This document shows positions 21,254 through 33,550 of a stretch of DNA of 64,000 nt, in pieces (the stretch's first letter is position 1; each line of letters begins with the position of its first letter). Made by a program: the position numbers and the translations under genes. The stretch is from Colocasia esculenta (Eukaryota > Streptophyta > Magnoliopsida > Alismatales > Araceae). The notes below the pieces were generated by a model that ran no database searches, was not told the DNA's origin, and saw only the letters and a list, made by a program, of their open reading frames with translations. The stretch covers positions 67,741,184-67,805,183 of the forward strand of contig CM024764.1 of NCBI GenBank assembly GCA_014218235.1, read 5' to 3'.

Positions 21254-23671
21254 TGTTTTTATTTCAGGTTAACCCTCGAGCATCTAAATGGTACTTAGAT
21301 AGTGGGTGCTCAAGACACATGTCAGGTAACCAGAAGTTATTCTCGCATCTCCAAGCTGAAGAAGGAACAGTCACTTATGGAGATAATGGGAAAGGAACAG
21401 TAATAGGCAGTTGCTCTGTAAATAACAAAGGAAAAACAGTCATAGAAGATGTGTTATTAGTTAAGGGATTGAAGCACAATCTCATTAGCATCAGCCAGCT
21501 GTGTGACAGAGGCCATCAGATCAAGTTTCAAGAATCAAAGTGCAGCATAGTGAAGGATGGAGCAATCATCTTTGAAGCAAATAGAGAAAAGAATTTGTAT
21601 GTGCTCTATCTTGAAGAACTCAAAGAGCAAAATGTTTGTCTGGCAGCAAGTAAAGACAAATCTACTGAATTATGGCTCAGACGACTTGGACATTGCAGTT
21701 TAGATGGCATGAGGAAATTGCAGAAGAAAAGTCTTGTGGAAGGTCTGCCAAAAGTCAGTGGAAAGTTGGAAGGTGTCTGTAGAGCCTGTGCTAAGGGAAA
21801 GCACACTAAAAGCTCCTTCAAGTCAAAGACGGTGGTGACCACCTCAAAACCCTTAGAGCTTCTACATATGGATCTATTTGGGCCAATGAGGACTACCAGT
21901 CTTGGAGGAAAGAACTTTGGATTTGTCATAGTTGATGACTATTCAAGATATACATGGGTATCATTCCTAGAGCATAAAGATGACACTTTTGAAAACTTTG
22001 TTAGTTTCAGTAAGAAGGTGCAGAAAGATCAGAAGTTCAGCATTGTGTCTATCCGATCAATCATGGTGGTGAATTTCAAAATGAAAGGTTTGCTAGATTC
22101 TGTGATGATCAGGGAATTGAGCATAATTTCTCAGCACCAAGGACACCACAGCAAAATGGTATTGCTGAGAGGAAGAACAGAACCCTATTGGATATGGCAA
22201 GAACTATGCTCTCAGAATATGATCTGCCAAGATATTTTTGGGCTGAAGCAGTCAACACAGCAAGCTATATTGTCAACCGAGTGATGATCAGGCCAATCCT
22301 GAAGAAGACTGCATATGAACTGTTTAAAGAGAAGAAGCCAAAGATCAGCCATTTCAGAACCTTTGGATGTCCCTGCTTCATTCACAACAATGGAAAAAGG
22401 GACATTGGTAAGTTGGATGCCAAATCAGATGAAGGCATCTTCATGGGGTACTCTTCTAAACCCAGAGGCTATAGAGTATTCAATAAACGTACTTTACTGT
22501 TTGAACAATCTGTACACATTATCGTTGATGAAACTAACCCTTCCTTGAGAAAGGAAATAGATAAACTAAAGGATACATCAATTGAAGACAAGGATGATCC
22601 ACCTCTGGAAGAATTGCAACAAGAAGAAGTTACTCATGAAAATCTTCCAAAGGAGTGGAGATACAAGAAAGATCACCCACTTGAGAATATTATTGGTGAT
22701 CCATCCGTAGGGGTAAGAACAAGAGGTAATGTTATCCCTTGTGATTACTTAGCTTTGTATCTAAAATAGAGCCTAGGACAGTCAATGAAGCTCTTACTGA
22801 TGAATCTTGGATAATAGCCATGCAAGATGAACTAAATCAGTTCAAGAGAAACCAAGTATGGTCACTTGTTCCTAGACCATCAGATCATCCAGTCATTGGC
22901 ACCAAATGGGTGTTTAGAAATAAACTAGATGAAGCTGGTGTAATCTTAAGAAACAAGGCCAGACTGGTAGCTCAAGGCTATTCTCAAGAGGAAGACATAG
23001 ATTTTGATGAAACCTATGCACCTGTAGCTAGACTTGAGGCTATTAGAATATTATTAGCTTATGCATCTGCTCTAAATTTAAAAGTATTTCAAATGGATGT
23101 TAAATCTGCTTTTTTAAACGGTTTTATTAAAGAAGAAGTCTATGTAGAACAGCCTCCTGGTTTTGATGATATAGACTTTCTTTTTAAATTGCATAAGGCT
23201 TTATATGGTTTAAAGCAAGCGCCTAGAGCCTGGTATGAAAGGCTTAGCTCTTTTCTTTTGAAACATGGTTTCAGTAGAGGTCAAGTATATAGTACTCTAT
23301 TTATTAAGTCAAAGGTCAACATATATTGCTAGTTCAAATTTATGTAGATGACATTATCTTTGGATCTACTGATGAATCCCTTTACAAGTACTTTGAAAAG
23401 TTAATGCAGGGAGAATTCGAGATGAGTATGATGGGGAGCTCAACTACTTCCTTGGACTTCAAATCAAACAAGGAAAAGATGGCACTCACATCTGTCAAGC
23501 TAAGTACACCAAGGAACTGCTGAAGAAATTTGGATTTGATAACACCAAGCCACTGTCAACACCAATGGGTACATCAACAAGGATGGACAGTGACAAGGAT
23601 GGTAAGAAAGTAGATCAAAAAGTCTATAGAGGTATGATAGGTTCACTACTTTATTTAACAGCCAGTAGACC
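21253..23671 (+). pseudogene. pol: SIRE-A pol, first part: protease, integrase, reverse transcriptase
   Basis: This would cleave the polyprotein, reverse-transcribe the RNA and insert the cDNA. Domains in order are: aspartic protease (WYLDSGCSRHMSG), GAG-pre-integrase zinc region (LGHCSLDGM...CRACAKGKH), integrase core (LLHMDLFGP, VDDYSRYTW), and copia reverse transcriptase (VAQGYSQEE, YGLKQAPRAWYERL, YVDDIIFGS). Indels shift the frame near 22065 (integrase), 22755 (linker), 23310 (just before YVDD) and 23440. The gene stops at 23671, where a solo LTR entered; it resumes at 27204. Confidence 0.9.
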
Positions 23672-24003
23672 TGTAACGCCCCGCTCCGGCCCGGTACGGC
23701 CATACCAACCCACGTCGGACAAGAGGGAGATGTTAATGGGGAAACGACCCCAGCAGTGTCGAACATCAGGGTGGAATATCTCATGACGAATAGAAATAGA
23801 ATGAGCGGAAGCAATATTACCATCAACTTTTATATTTACATCTCATAATCAAAGGAACTGATTAGTATTTAACAAAATGAATGTTGCCCATATCTGAACT
23901 AGTACATTTATAGGGTTTAACATTACATTTCTCCTTCCCAGCTATAATATCATCAATTCGCAATCCGAACCAAGTCTCGCCAAATCCTCTTCTAGAACCT
24001 AAG

Positions 24004-24047
24004 CTTCACCTGAATATTAGCAAGAGTGAATCTATAGAATAGACTCA
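24004..24047 (-). promoter_or_regulatory. LTR hairpin plus CAG|GTGAAG (minus strand)
   Basis: On the minus strand TGAGTCTA (24047-24040) pairs with TAGATTCA (24034-24027) across TTCTA, with one G-T pair. CTCTTGCTAATATTCAG|GTGAAG follows, with AG ending at 24010. It lies about 360 nt before the LTR end, matching the other families. Confidence 0.55.
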
Positions 24048-24119
24048 GCAAGTAATTAGGAATTCCAAACTCACAACCTACACTATAACATATTTTGAAA
24101 AAAGCATGGTGATATATTT

Positions 24120-25315
24120 ATATATCCAATGGTAGAATTAGTAGCGGTAGAGGTAACAATAATAGGAATAGTAATAGTTATAATGAGAATAGTATTGGCA
24201 ATAGTGACGATAATAGTAATAGAAATAGTAACGGTAGAAACAATGGTGGTGACAATAGTGGTTAATGGTAACAATAGTAGTAATGGAAATGGTGGTAGAA
24301 ATAATGGTAGTAACAATAGTGGTTAATGGTAACAATAGGAGTAATAGAAATGGCGGTAGTAGTGTTGCTCACATATAGTATACAATAGAACACCAGACAT
24401 GTAGGATTCTAGAGGTGGCCCCCACAGGTTCAAGAGGTGGCTCCCATTATGTAGCACTTTGCGCCATTATGGCCTCAAGAGGTGGCTCCCATAGCGTAGC
24501 ACTTTGTCCTGTGTGGCACTTAGTTCCTACACTTCTGGCTAGGCAAGGCAGTAGCAGTAGCAATAGCAGTGGTAGTGACAGTAGAAATAATGGTAGTAAC
24601 AATAGTGGTTAATGGTAACAATAGGAGTAATAGAAATGGCGGTAGTAGTGCTGCTCACATATAGTACAAAATCGAACACCAGGCATGCAGGATTCTAGAG
24701 GTGGCCCCCACATGTTCAAGAGGTGGCTCCCACTATGTAGCACTTTGCGCCATTATGGCCTCAAGAGGTGGCTCCCATAGCGTAGCACTTTGCCCTGTGT
24801 GGCACTTAGTTCCTACACTTCTCGCTAGGCAAGGCAGTAGCAGTGGCAATATCAGTGGCAGTGACAGTAGAAATATGGTAGTAACAATAGTGGTTAATGG
24901 TAACAATAGGAGTAATGGAAATGGTGGTAGAAACAATGGTAGTGACAATAGTGGTTAATGGTAACAATAGGAGTAATAGAAATGGCAGTAGTAGTGCTGC
25001 TCACATATAGTATACAATCGAACACCAGACATGTAGGATTCTAGAGGTGGCCCCCACAGGTTCAAGAGGTGGCTCCCATTATGTAGCACTTTGCGCCATT
25101 GTGGCCTCAAGAGGTGGCTCCCATAGCGTAGCACTTTGTCCTATGTGGTACTTAGTTCCTACACTTTTGGCTAGGCAAGGCAGTAGCAATGACATTAGCA
25201 ATGGCTATAGTAGTGGCAGTAACAGTAGCAATAGTAGTGGCAGTAACAGTAGCAATAGCAATAGCAGTGGCAGTATCAGTAGTAATAGCAGTGGTAGTGA
25301 CAGTAGTAGTGTTAA
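24120..25315. repeat. Three-copy tandem repeat (286 and 346 bp) with AGTAGNAATGG microsatellite
   Basis: The marker GATTCTAGAGGTGGC starts at 24405, 24691 and 25037, giving periods of 286 and 346 bp. The longer unit has an extra 60 bp or so of the TAACAATAGNAGTAATGG microsatellite. Each unit also repeats an AAGAGGTGGCTCCCAT...TAGCACTTTG block. Open frames inside it are low-complexity artefacts of the repeats. Confidence 0.85.
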
Positions 25316-26029
25316 GCCAGACACATTGCCCTAACTATCAATAGAAGGCCAGTCAGACGATACACTATCACCTAGGCAAATGAGTGATAGGTCTTGGTTA
25401 CTGCAGAACCGGGAGAAGCTCTCTCCACCATATACCAGTGGTACTTGTCCACCTCCAGGATTTCCCCCCCGTTGCCCTCGGGGTCTTGTACAATAGTGAT
25501 CTTTCCTGTAGGGGCATTTCTACATTACGGCTCCAGATACTTCCTATGACGGCAGTGTCTGTTTCAAACCAGACACAGTGCCCAAACCGTAGTAGGAAGT
25601 CAAATATGAGCTTTCCCATAGGGGCATTTCTATAGTACGGCTCCAATAGAACCCCTATAATAGCATTGTCCATTTGGCTAACCACAACAATGATGGCAGT
25701 GACGGTATTGGTAAGAGAAATGATAATGATGTTGGTAAACAATAACAGTAGTAGTTTCTAAAGGTAGCAATAATGGTAACCGTGACAGTAGACGGTACAC
25801 ATGGGTAGTAACAAGGATGATGACAGTACCGATAATTTAGATATGTTTTTTATCATATAAATAGATGCAAAACTCATTAAAATCAATAGAACTAGAGAAT
25901 ATGATTGTGAATCAAAAAGTCCTAATCACTTGCCTCTTGCTTGTCAAACCAATAACGAATTAAGTTGAAGCCCGCCCTCGATATAATGCGCTTCCTCTAT
26001 TAACTAGCCCTAATATGCGTCGGTGGGTG
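25316..26029. other. Non-coding part of the minus-strand solo LTR
   Basis: I see no gene or strong tandem repeat here. It holds the donor-like site (ACTTGCCTC at 25928-25936 on the plus strand) and two diverged copies of a block around GGGGCATTTCTA (25511 and 25620). Confidence 0.6.
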
Positions 26030-26293
26030 CCTCTAGAGCACGGATCCTATTGAGTAGAACCTTCAGAGCATGGATCCTATGAGAAGAACCTCCACAGCAT
26101 GGATTCTATGTGTAGAACCTCCAGAGCATGGATCCTACGAGCATAACCTCCACAGCATGGATTCTATGTGTAGAACCTCTAGAGCATGGATCATACGAGT
26201 AGAACCTTTAGAGCACGGATCCTACGAGCAGAACCTCTAGAGCGTAGATCCTACTAGCAGAACCTCTAGAGCCTGGATCCTACAAGCAGAACC
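26030..26293. repeat. About 29-bp minisatellite, nine units
   Basis: Units of the form AGAACCTCYAGAGCATGGATCC followed by TACGAGC run head to tail with point differences. They lie just downstream (in LTR orientation) of the TATA box, so they would fall in the transcript leader. Confidence 0.85.
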
Positions 26294-26414
26294 TCCTACT
26301 GAACATGAAGAGGAGAACCCCATGCTCCCCCTTTCTAGCTCTTGGCCGCCCCCTCTCTTCTTTCCTCTCTATTGCTATGGATGGTGGAATGAGAAGAGAG
26401 GAGAGCACCCCCTC

Positions 26415-26424
26415 CTATTTATAG
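26415..26424 (-). promoter_or_regulatory. TATA box of the minus-strand solo LTR
   Basis: CTATAAATAG on the minus strand, about 780 bp into the LTR. Confidence 0.6.
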
Positions 26425-27198
26425 CCTTTAGAGCCCCTAGGATGGTGCCACCTCTTCACCTTTCAATGGCCAAGATGGTGACACTTGTCACCCTCTCCTC
26501 TATGCATATCTTGTGCCACCAACCCTACACTTGTCAACACCTAACCCATCCACATCTCACCTCTTTTTTGATGAACCTCTCATTCCTAGAAGCTTCCACC
26601 TAGGATGTCAATCCTCTCCTCCACCTAAGTGGCCACCAACCCTTCACTTGTCAACACCCTAACCCATCCACATCTCACCTCTCTTTTGATGACACCTCTC
26701 ATTCTTCTAGAAGCTTCCATTACATAGGATGGTGACACTTGTCCTCATCTCTTTTAACCTTATCCTATCATGCCGCTATACCATCTCTATGATTTATTTG
26801 CTTATATACCCAATTTGTATGCATACATACCCATTCCAACACATATGAGAGTAATTCTCAAAAATGGATTCGAACTGAGGATTTGAAAGTAGTTTTGGGA
26901 ACTTATAAAATTTTAGATAAGACCCTATGAAATTGGTCAATGATTACTTAAACCCTAACTTTTGATAATTATGTTCATACCTTTTTTTATTATAGATATA
27001 CACAATTATTACATTTATACTTTCTTGGTATTTACATATATACTTTTCCTCAAAATTAGAAGTTAACTAAATATATTATGGTGAGATACGTATGGTTTTA
27101 CCTTAGCGATGAAAATCCCAAACTGATGAGTACGGTGATGCCGATATAAAGCAAAAACAATTCCAGCAAAATTGTATACGAAAATCCGGGGCATCACA

Positions 27199-27811
27199 AG
27201 ACCTGATATATTATTTAGTGTATGCATGTGTGCTAGGTATCAAGCAGATCCTAGAGAGTCACATTTGATTTATGTAAAAAGAATTTTTCGATATTTAGCC
27301 AGAACTCATGATCTAGGTTTATGGTATCCAAACTCTTGTGAAATCAATTTAGTAGGGTATTCTGATGCTGACTATGCTGGATGCAAGGTAGATAGAAAAA
27401 GCACTAGTGGTTGTTGTCAGTTTCTTGCAAGGTGTTTGATATCCTAGTCCTCAAAGAAACAAAATTCAGTAGCAGTGTCTACAGCTGAAGCTGAGTACGT
27501 GGCTGCTGGAAGCTGCTGCACACAACTCTTATGGATAAAGCAACAGCTTGAGGATTTTGGATTAAATATCAACTCAATTCCACTACTGTGTGACAACACC
27601 AGTGCCATCAACCTCACCAAAAATCCAGTTCAGCACTCAAGGACCAAACACATTGAGGTTAGGTATCATTTTATCGTGATCATGTAGCAAAGGGCAATAT
27701 TGAAATATCTTTTATTGATACAAATGGTCAGTTAGCAGACATTTTCACAAAAGCCCTACCCGAGGAGAGATTCACATCTCTTAGAAGGGAATTAGGCATG
27801 TGCAATTTGTG
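27199..27811 (+). pseudogene. pol: SIRE-A pol, last part: RNase H
   Basis: The frame resumes with PDILFSVCMCARYQ right after the target duplication and runs through the copia RNase H (GYSDADYAGCKVDRKSTSG, STAEAEYVAAG, CDNTSAINLTKNPVQHSRTKH). It ends at ELGMCNL and TGA at 27809-27811. A TAG at 27446 replaces a Trp present in SIRE-B, and a frame change lies near 27675. Unlike SIRE-B it retains the natural C-terminal 30 or so codons. Confidence 0.88.
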
Positions 27812-28180
27812 AAAAAGTTTGTTTAATACTGGCACATCAATTTTCAGAATTAAGTAATCTTTTCCCCCCATAACTTTAACCAAAAGAATTCAAATTATCC
27901 CTCGTAATCGCTTTCTCATTGAAGTCAGGTTGAATAGTCAAACTCTTTTGCCTTCTTCCGTCGCCGTTTGGCGCTTCACTTTTCAGCGCATTAATTTTTT
28001 CCAATATCCCGTCTTCAACCTTTTTCACTCTTTCGTCTGGTTACTCTGCCGATGCCCTAGCCATTTCGACATCGACTCTCTGCTATCTTTTGAAGCTTCT
28101 CTCCTCTTCCCGCGAAATCTCTTGAGGGCTTTCACTCCTCCTTCCTTCTCAACCCTCCAGAAAACGTCCTTACCTGATTA

Positions 28181-31100
28181 TATGGCCGCATCAGCTGTTC
28201 TCGGAAGTTTAGGTGGCTACAGTGCCGAGTTCCTTACTCTTGAGGAGCAGGAGAGGTTCCAGTTCGTGAAGGCCAAAGTGTGTGGAACAAGGCAGTGGAC
28301 ATTGCTGATCTTGAAAAGAATGTATGCGTAGTGTCATTGAAGTGATGATCAGATGAAGTGGATGGAAGTAGCAATCTTCTCCGAGGTAAGTTATCCAGAC
28401 CTCGTGAAGGCCTTTTACATATGTTTAAAGACTCAAGAAGATGGGTTCCTGGTTTCATACGTCAAGGGAACCCAGATTAAGAAAGACAGTGAGCTCTTGC
28501 ATGCGTTGTTTGGAGTAACAACATCCGGGCATAGTGGGGTTCACTCCGTGGACACCCAGGTTAAAGGTCTTGGTATCATAGGACCTGGGTTCAGACTGAG
28601 GGATGGGAAACTAGATATCAACCAGTTAAATGCCTTCAACCGCCTCCTTCATTTTATCGTCTGCCAAATTCTAGTTCCGAGGAGTGCAACATTTTCATCT
28701 TGCACCAAGGCAGACTCAGACATGATGTACTGGGCCATACAGAACAAAGATATTAAGATGGCCGAAGTGATGATGGAGAGAATGAAATTTGCCAGAGATC
28801 AGATTTGGGACACTAAATCGAAGCTTAATGTTTCCTAATGCACATTTGCTTACCAAGGTTTTCAAGCACTTTGGTATTGATCTGGCAGGAGCATTGTGAG
28901 TAAATGGGAAAACAAATTAAGTCCAGAAATTCCGAAAAAGTGGTTTCTCAGTCAGAGATGGTGCTTGGTCTAAGATCTCTGGGCCGAGGGAGAGGCCATT
29001 ATAGAAGACATTCCTGATATTCCTGATGTTCAGGAAGAAGCAGCAGAGCATCCTCAGCAGAGGAGCAGAGCTAGCAGAGTCACAAGCAGTTGAAGTTGAA
29101 TCTCAATCTCCAGTGGCCCCCGTAGCTTCAGTAGAGGAAGCTGTGGCATCAGGCCACATGAAGAGCAGGAGAAAATACCTGCTCCCGGAGGCACAGTTTT
29201 GGAAGAGGCTCCCATTCAGGGGGAGCATGAGAGGATTGTTGTGGATGCCCATTGAGGGGAGCAACTGAAGGAAGCCGAAGCAGGAACATCTGTGGCATCA
29301 GGCCACACGGATACTCTTTTGGCAGAGAGAATCCATTCCAATGGCAGATGCCCCTGTCAATGAAGAACCCAAACTCAACTCATGCTGGAGTCAGAAACCC
29401 TGAGAGAGAAGCAAGAAGATTGCTCATAAAGGCAGAGGAAGATTCTGAGAAAAGTCAATTTGAAGCCTATCTTGAAAAGATTGGATACTCAAGATGAGAA
29501 CCTGGGCTTGGTGCAATCCAGTATAAATACCATTCTTGAGAGTCAGGCATCGACCTCCAAGGAATTCTCTCAGATAAGAAATGAAATGAAATGGTTAATA
29601 AGGAATTAGGCGAGATGAAGAGTATGCTCTCTAAGTTGTTGAAGGCAGCGGGAAATACAGATTCTCCTCTCTTCTCTCAGCGCCGTCAGAGGCTGCTCCT
29701 GGGCCATCAGGGCCATTGGTTCAAGAGGCTGGGCCATCAGGGCCATTGGTTCAAGAGGCTGGGCCACCAGGGCCATTAGTTCAAGAGGCTGGGCCATCAG
29801 GGCCATCAGTTCAAGCAAGTGGGCCATCGGGCCAGAAGTCTCCAGGATGGGCAGGCTGCTGTAGTTGAGTCAACTGTAGCTTCTGAAGCCCCTGATTCTT
29901 CATCCCTTGCCACTCCAGCCACTTCCTCACAACCATCTTCTCCACAGCACCTCCAGCTCCATCCACCTTCAAACACCCCATGTCCCGCACAATCACCTCA
30001 CCAACACCCTTTTGCCTCTCAATCTTCTCTTTCTCTCTCTCCTACTCTTCCCATCATTTCCTCACCTCCATCTATCCACTCAAAACCCTCCAGCCTCCAC
30101 ATCAGCTGGAGAATCCTCCTCATCTGGTCCTCATTCAACCAGATCCTCATCCACCTTTGATCCACACTCTCTTCTCTATCCTTCTACTCACCTTCCTCCA
30201 GTACATTCATTCCTAAAAACCCTCAACTGGCCAGGTCTTCTCCTCCAAAGTTGAAGATAAGTTTGAATGTTCTACACTCATCTCCATCCTAGCAGTTGCC
30301 ACTCACATTCACAGGACTACTCCTCTAGTCCTGTTAGAAAAAAGAGAAAACTCTCCTCCTCTCTGGCTCTATCCTCATCCCCTAAGTTTCCTCCTCTTTG
30401 GTTCTCACTCACTTTGAAAATCGAAGGAGACCCATCTACTGGAATACCTCCAAAAATGCATTTCTTCCACCATTTTTGGTATCCCCATCTCAACCTCACT
30501 ATCATCTAAACATTGTTCTTCCCTTGAGCGATCTGTCCAAACACCACCAATCTCAAATTTCCAGTTGGCTGAGTGCAAGTTGAAGATCAGTGGGCAAAAG
30601 GGCACAAGACTCTCTACAGTAAATACCTTACTGCCCAAGATGATAGCATTTCCAGCAAGAATCACCCACTCACTCTCTCTGAGTGGTTTGTCCTTCATCA
30701 CCAAGCTACCTGGGGTCAGTTCATTCTAAAGAGATCAGAATAGCACGATACTTTCAACTCTTAACGATACTACTATCTGCACAAGATTCTGAGGTACAGT
30801 TTGGTCAATTCCATGGAGCTCTTGCTATTCTTGACAGAACATCCGGTCAATTGCTCCTTTCAATGGAATTCTCAACTCCGCATGCCAGATATGGTCTTCC
30901 TTCCCAAATGCATTCTCTAGTCTTTGATTCCTCTACGGCTCCATGCCTTTGAGAGATTGCTCGGGTAATGGGACGTCAATCAGCCAAGCAAGGTCGACTC
31001 CCCTCCTTTCAGCGCTTCATCTTCCGTGAATATCACTTGGGTCACATCTCCTCTGAAGTTCTAGCTCCATTACTTCAGAATGTGAAAGGTTCTTTCCTTC

Positions 31101-31584
31101 CGAATGGGAAAAAGCTCTATCGTCAATCTGCTCTCCAGTTAGCAGCTGTTAACCGTGTCTTGCTTAGGCTAACAAGCCCACTTTGTTGCTGAAGCTTTCT
31201 TGGATCTGAACTCCATTAATCCAGTTCAAGAATGTATGTTCAATGGGCAGCAAGATATTCTACTTTCTTTGATTTGAAGAAGGATCTGCATGATCATCAG
31301 ATTTTCTACCTATCTCTCTTGATCGTTTCCTTCAGCGTGCTAGCTTTGGCACGAGCAGCTACTTCAAATTCTTGCTAACCAGGATGAATATGCGCTCTTC
31401 TTGGAAGAACAGAGGCAACTCTATCTTAAGCGCATGATTCCCACCATGGGTGACTCCTTCTCTATCGCACCTGGGGTTTTCAGACAACTCTTTGAAGATC
31501 AGGAGATTAAGGCCTGGGTTATTATCTCTCAGCATGCCTCTCTTCGATTCTCTTTTTTATTTACCTGTACCTCCTCAGATTGAA
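28181..31584 (+). pseudogene. SIRE-A env-like third ORF, heavily broken
   Basis: This is homologous throughout to the SIRE-B env-like frame. Recognisable blocks are the MAAS...LGSLGGYSAEFLTLEEQERF start, SYPDLVKAFYICLKTQEDG, NAFNRLLHFIVCQILVPRSA, a GHQ/GPLVQEA-rich repeat (29700-29830), a Pro/Ser-rich middle (29880-30200), and a C-terminal part with MGRQSAKQGRLPSFQRFIF and RQLYLKRMIPTMGDSF. More than ten stops or frame changes occur. SIRE elements carry such an ORF after pol, and its function is not established. I see no signal peptide or convincing membrane segment. Confidence 0.8.
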
Positions 31585-31656
31585 TAAAACTACCTTGTTT
31601 GTCTCTCTTTCTCTTCTTCTTCTTCTTTGTCTTAGTTCATCTTTTTGCTTAGTGAC

Positions 31657-31671
31657 AAAAAGGGGAGAAAA
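31657..31671 (+). other. Second polypurine-like tract, SIRE-A
   Basis: AAAAAGGGGAGAAAA lies 135 bp before the tract that abuts the 3' LTR. SIRE-B has a counterpart at 51555-51570 (minus strand). Confidence 0.5.
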
Positions 31672-31791
31672 TACTTAGCATGTCTGAAATATTCATCCAC
31701 TAGTTTTAAGGGAAAGAAAATTAGCATGTCATATTTAGAACTAATTTCAGATACTTTTTATCCATGCTTATTGTTCAGTTTTCTCATCACC

Positions 31792-31805
31792 AAAAAGGGG
31801 GAGAT
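31792..31805 (+). other. Polypurine tract of SIRE-A
   Basis: AAAAAGGGGGAGAT directly precedes the 3' LTR start TGATGATC at 31806. The same tract is in SIRE-B at 51439-51452 (minus strand). Confidence 0.9.
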
Positions 31806-33550
31806 TGATGATCAGTCTGTCCCCATGTAATTTTAATTAATCACATATAATATATTTTGATGATTAACAAAACCAAACAAAAGTTATCAATTATATCTAA
31901 TGAATATTTCATAAGTCTTAAGCACAGGAAAAATACCAAGGTCAAACAAGCCAATAAAGGTATGCATTACTTCTCTGAAGCCTTAATCTTTTCAACATGA
32001 TATTTCTCTAAGTCCATATCGACTTTATTGAAGGCCATAACGATTTCTTTATAAGCATATCGATTTTCAATAGAATTATCATAATGATTTCCTTTCTGGA
32101 TGAAAAGTCATGTTATTTCAAACAAGTCGATGTCACAACGACTCTATAAGTTACCGTAACGATTCCTTTAGAGCCCGTAACGACTTGCTCGTCACAACGG
32201 CTCTATAAGTACCATAACGATTTCTTTAGAGCTTGTAACGACTTACCTGTCGCAACGGCTCTATAAGTTGTCGCAATGATTCTTTAGAGCCCGTAACGAC
32301 TTGCTCGTCACAACGACTCTATAAGTTGTCGCAACGATTTCTTTAGAGCCCGTAACGACTTGCTCGTCACAACGACTCTATAAGTTACCGTAACGATTTC
32401 TTTAGAGTCTGTAACGACTTGCTCGTCACAACGACTCTATAAGTTACCGTAACGATTTCTTTAGAAACTCATAACGACTTGCCTGTCATAACGACTCTAT
32501 AAGTTATCGCAACGATTTCTTTAGAAAGCGCAACGACTTGCTTGTTGTAACGATTTCATAAGTTACCGTAACGATTTCTTTAGAATTCACAACGACTTGC
32601 TTTGTATAATGATTTGTTAAGTATTTCACATCGATTTCTTCAGGAACACAACAATTTGCTTTGTGCAACGATTCATTAAGTGTTCATGATATATCTTCTT
32701 TCACATAACGATTTGCTATGACTCATAACGATTTCATAAGTCATATAGTCATCGATTTCATATCTTGATGTCTTATTCATCTTAAAAGCATTGACTAGTT
32801 AAAGTCCACGTAGACATCTCTCTGATGCTTTTGCATTTATGAGATCTGAACATATCTCTGCATGCATGCAGACCATATTGTGCCTACTCTGATTACGTCC
32901 TTTAGACTTAAGCTATTTTGCACTACTATTTTCATGTCTATTGCTACTGAAGTTGACTGACATCAGAGACAGCTTAGCTGTCTGCTATTTGAGATTGATA
33001 TTTCTGCAAACCTCTAAACTAGCTTCATGGTACAACGTTAAACAAATAGAAGCCAACAGATATTTCTGAAGATCTATCTCTTTGCATGCTCAAGAGATCA
33101 AAAGACTGTTGACTGGAAGCTTCCAAGACTCCAGATGTCATTCAGTCTAACGTCTACTCAAAAGAGAGACAACGGACACTTCAACGTCTACATTTCGAAT
33201 TGAAGATATAAATACAAGTCAGAAGAACAGAAGAAACGATGAGAGTTCTAGCATTCAAATTCTTCTGAAGAAAGTCAAGAGCCTAGAACTTCTTTTCTCA
33301 TATTTTTTCAGCTCTTTGCTCTCTGTGCTATAATAGATTTTCTAAGAGAGATCGTGTAGTTCTGAGGGTGCAACTTGTCTTAGATCTTTGCTCTCAGCAC
33401 TAGTTGCTTCAGATCCTTGCTTGATAAAGCTTGATCTAGGGGCTTGGTTTCAATCTATTTCTCTGTGTGTTGTTCCTTCGATTGTGAAGGAAGACCTGGT
33501 GGTATCCAGGGTGTTGTTCCCTTCGGTTGTGAAGGAAGACCTGGTGTGGT
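31806..33550 (+). repeat. 3' LTR of SIRE-A, truncated
   Basis: It matches 17299-19049 of the 5' LTR, then stops in the GGAAGACCTGGTG repeat and passes directly into T1 gag. The missing portion equals 19050-19419 (370 bp) and includes the LTR end. It keeps TATAAATA (33207-33214) and the AACGA array (about 32020-32760). Confidence 0.92.

Larger units (their letters stand above)
23672..27198 (-). mobile_element. Solo LTR, minus strand, in SIRE-A pol; TSD AGACC
   Basis: On the plus strand it begins TGTAACGCCCC and ends GGGGCATCACA, so in its own orientation it reads TGTGATGCCCC...GGGGCGTTACA like the Tekay-type LTRs here. Identical AGACC repeats (23667-23671 and 27199-27203) flank it. It has no internal region. 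In its own direction it carries TATA CTATAAATAG (26415-26424), a donor-like GAG|GCAAGT (25936-25928), long tandem repeats, and a hairpin with CAG|GTGAAG (24047-24004). It is younger than SIRE-A because it interrupts it. Confidence 0.9.
17299..33550 (+). mobile_element. SIRE-A: degenerate SIRE/Maximus-type Ty1-copia element, 3' LTR truncated
   Basis: The order is 5' LTR (17299-19419), tRNA-Met primer site, gag, pol, env-like ORF, polypurine tract, then 3' LTR (31806-33550). A 3.5-kb solo LTR interrupts the RNase H end of pol. Frames are broken by stops and indels. The 3' LTR lacks its last 370 bp or so, and the T1 gag begins at 33551, so no right-hand target duplication survives. The gene order, the UBN2-type gag and the env-like third ORF identify the SIRE lineage. 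SIRE-B at 49478-62557 is a related, much better preserved element on the opposite strand. Confidence 0.93.

Noticed and set aside
24129..24335. Val/Ile-rich and Ser/Asn/Gly-rich open frames on both strands
   Set aside because: They are translations of a trinucleotide-like microsatellite; no conserved frame, start context or domain.
29907..30254. Pro/Ser/His-rich small proteins
   Set aside because: They are shifted frames of the Pro/Ser-rich middle of the broken env-like ORF of SIRE-A.
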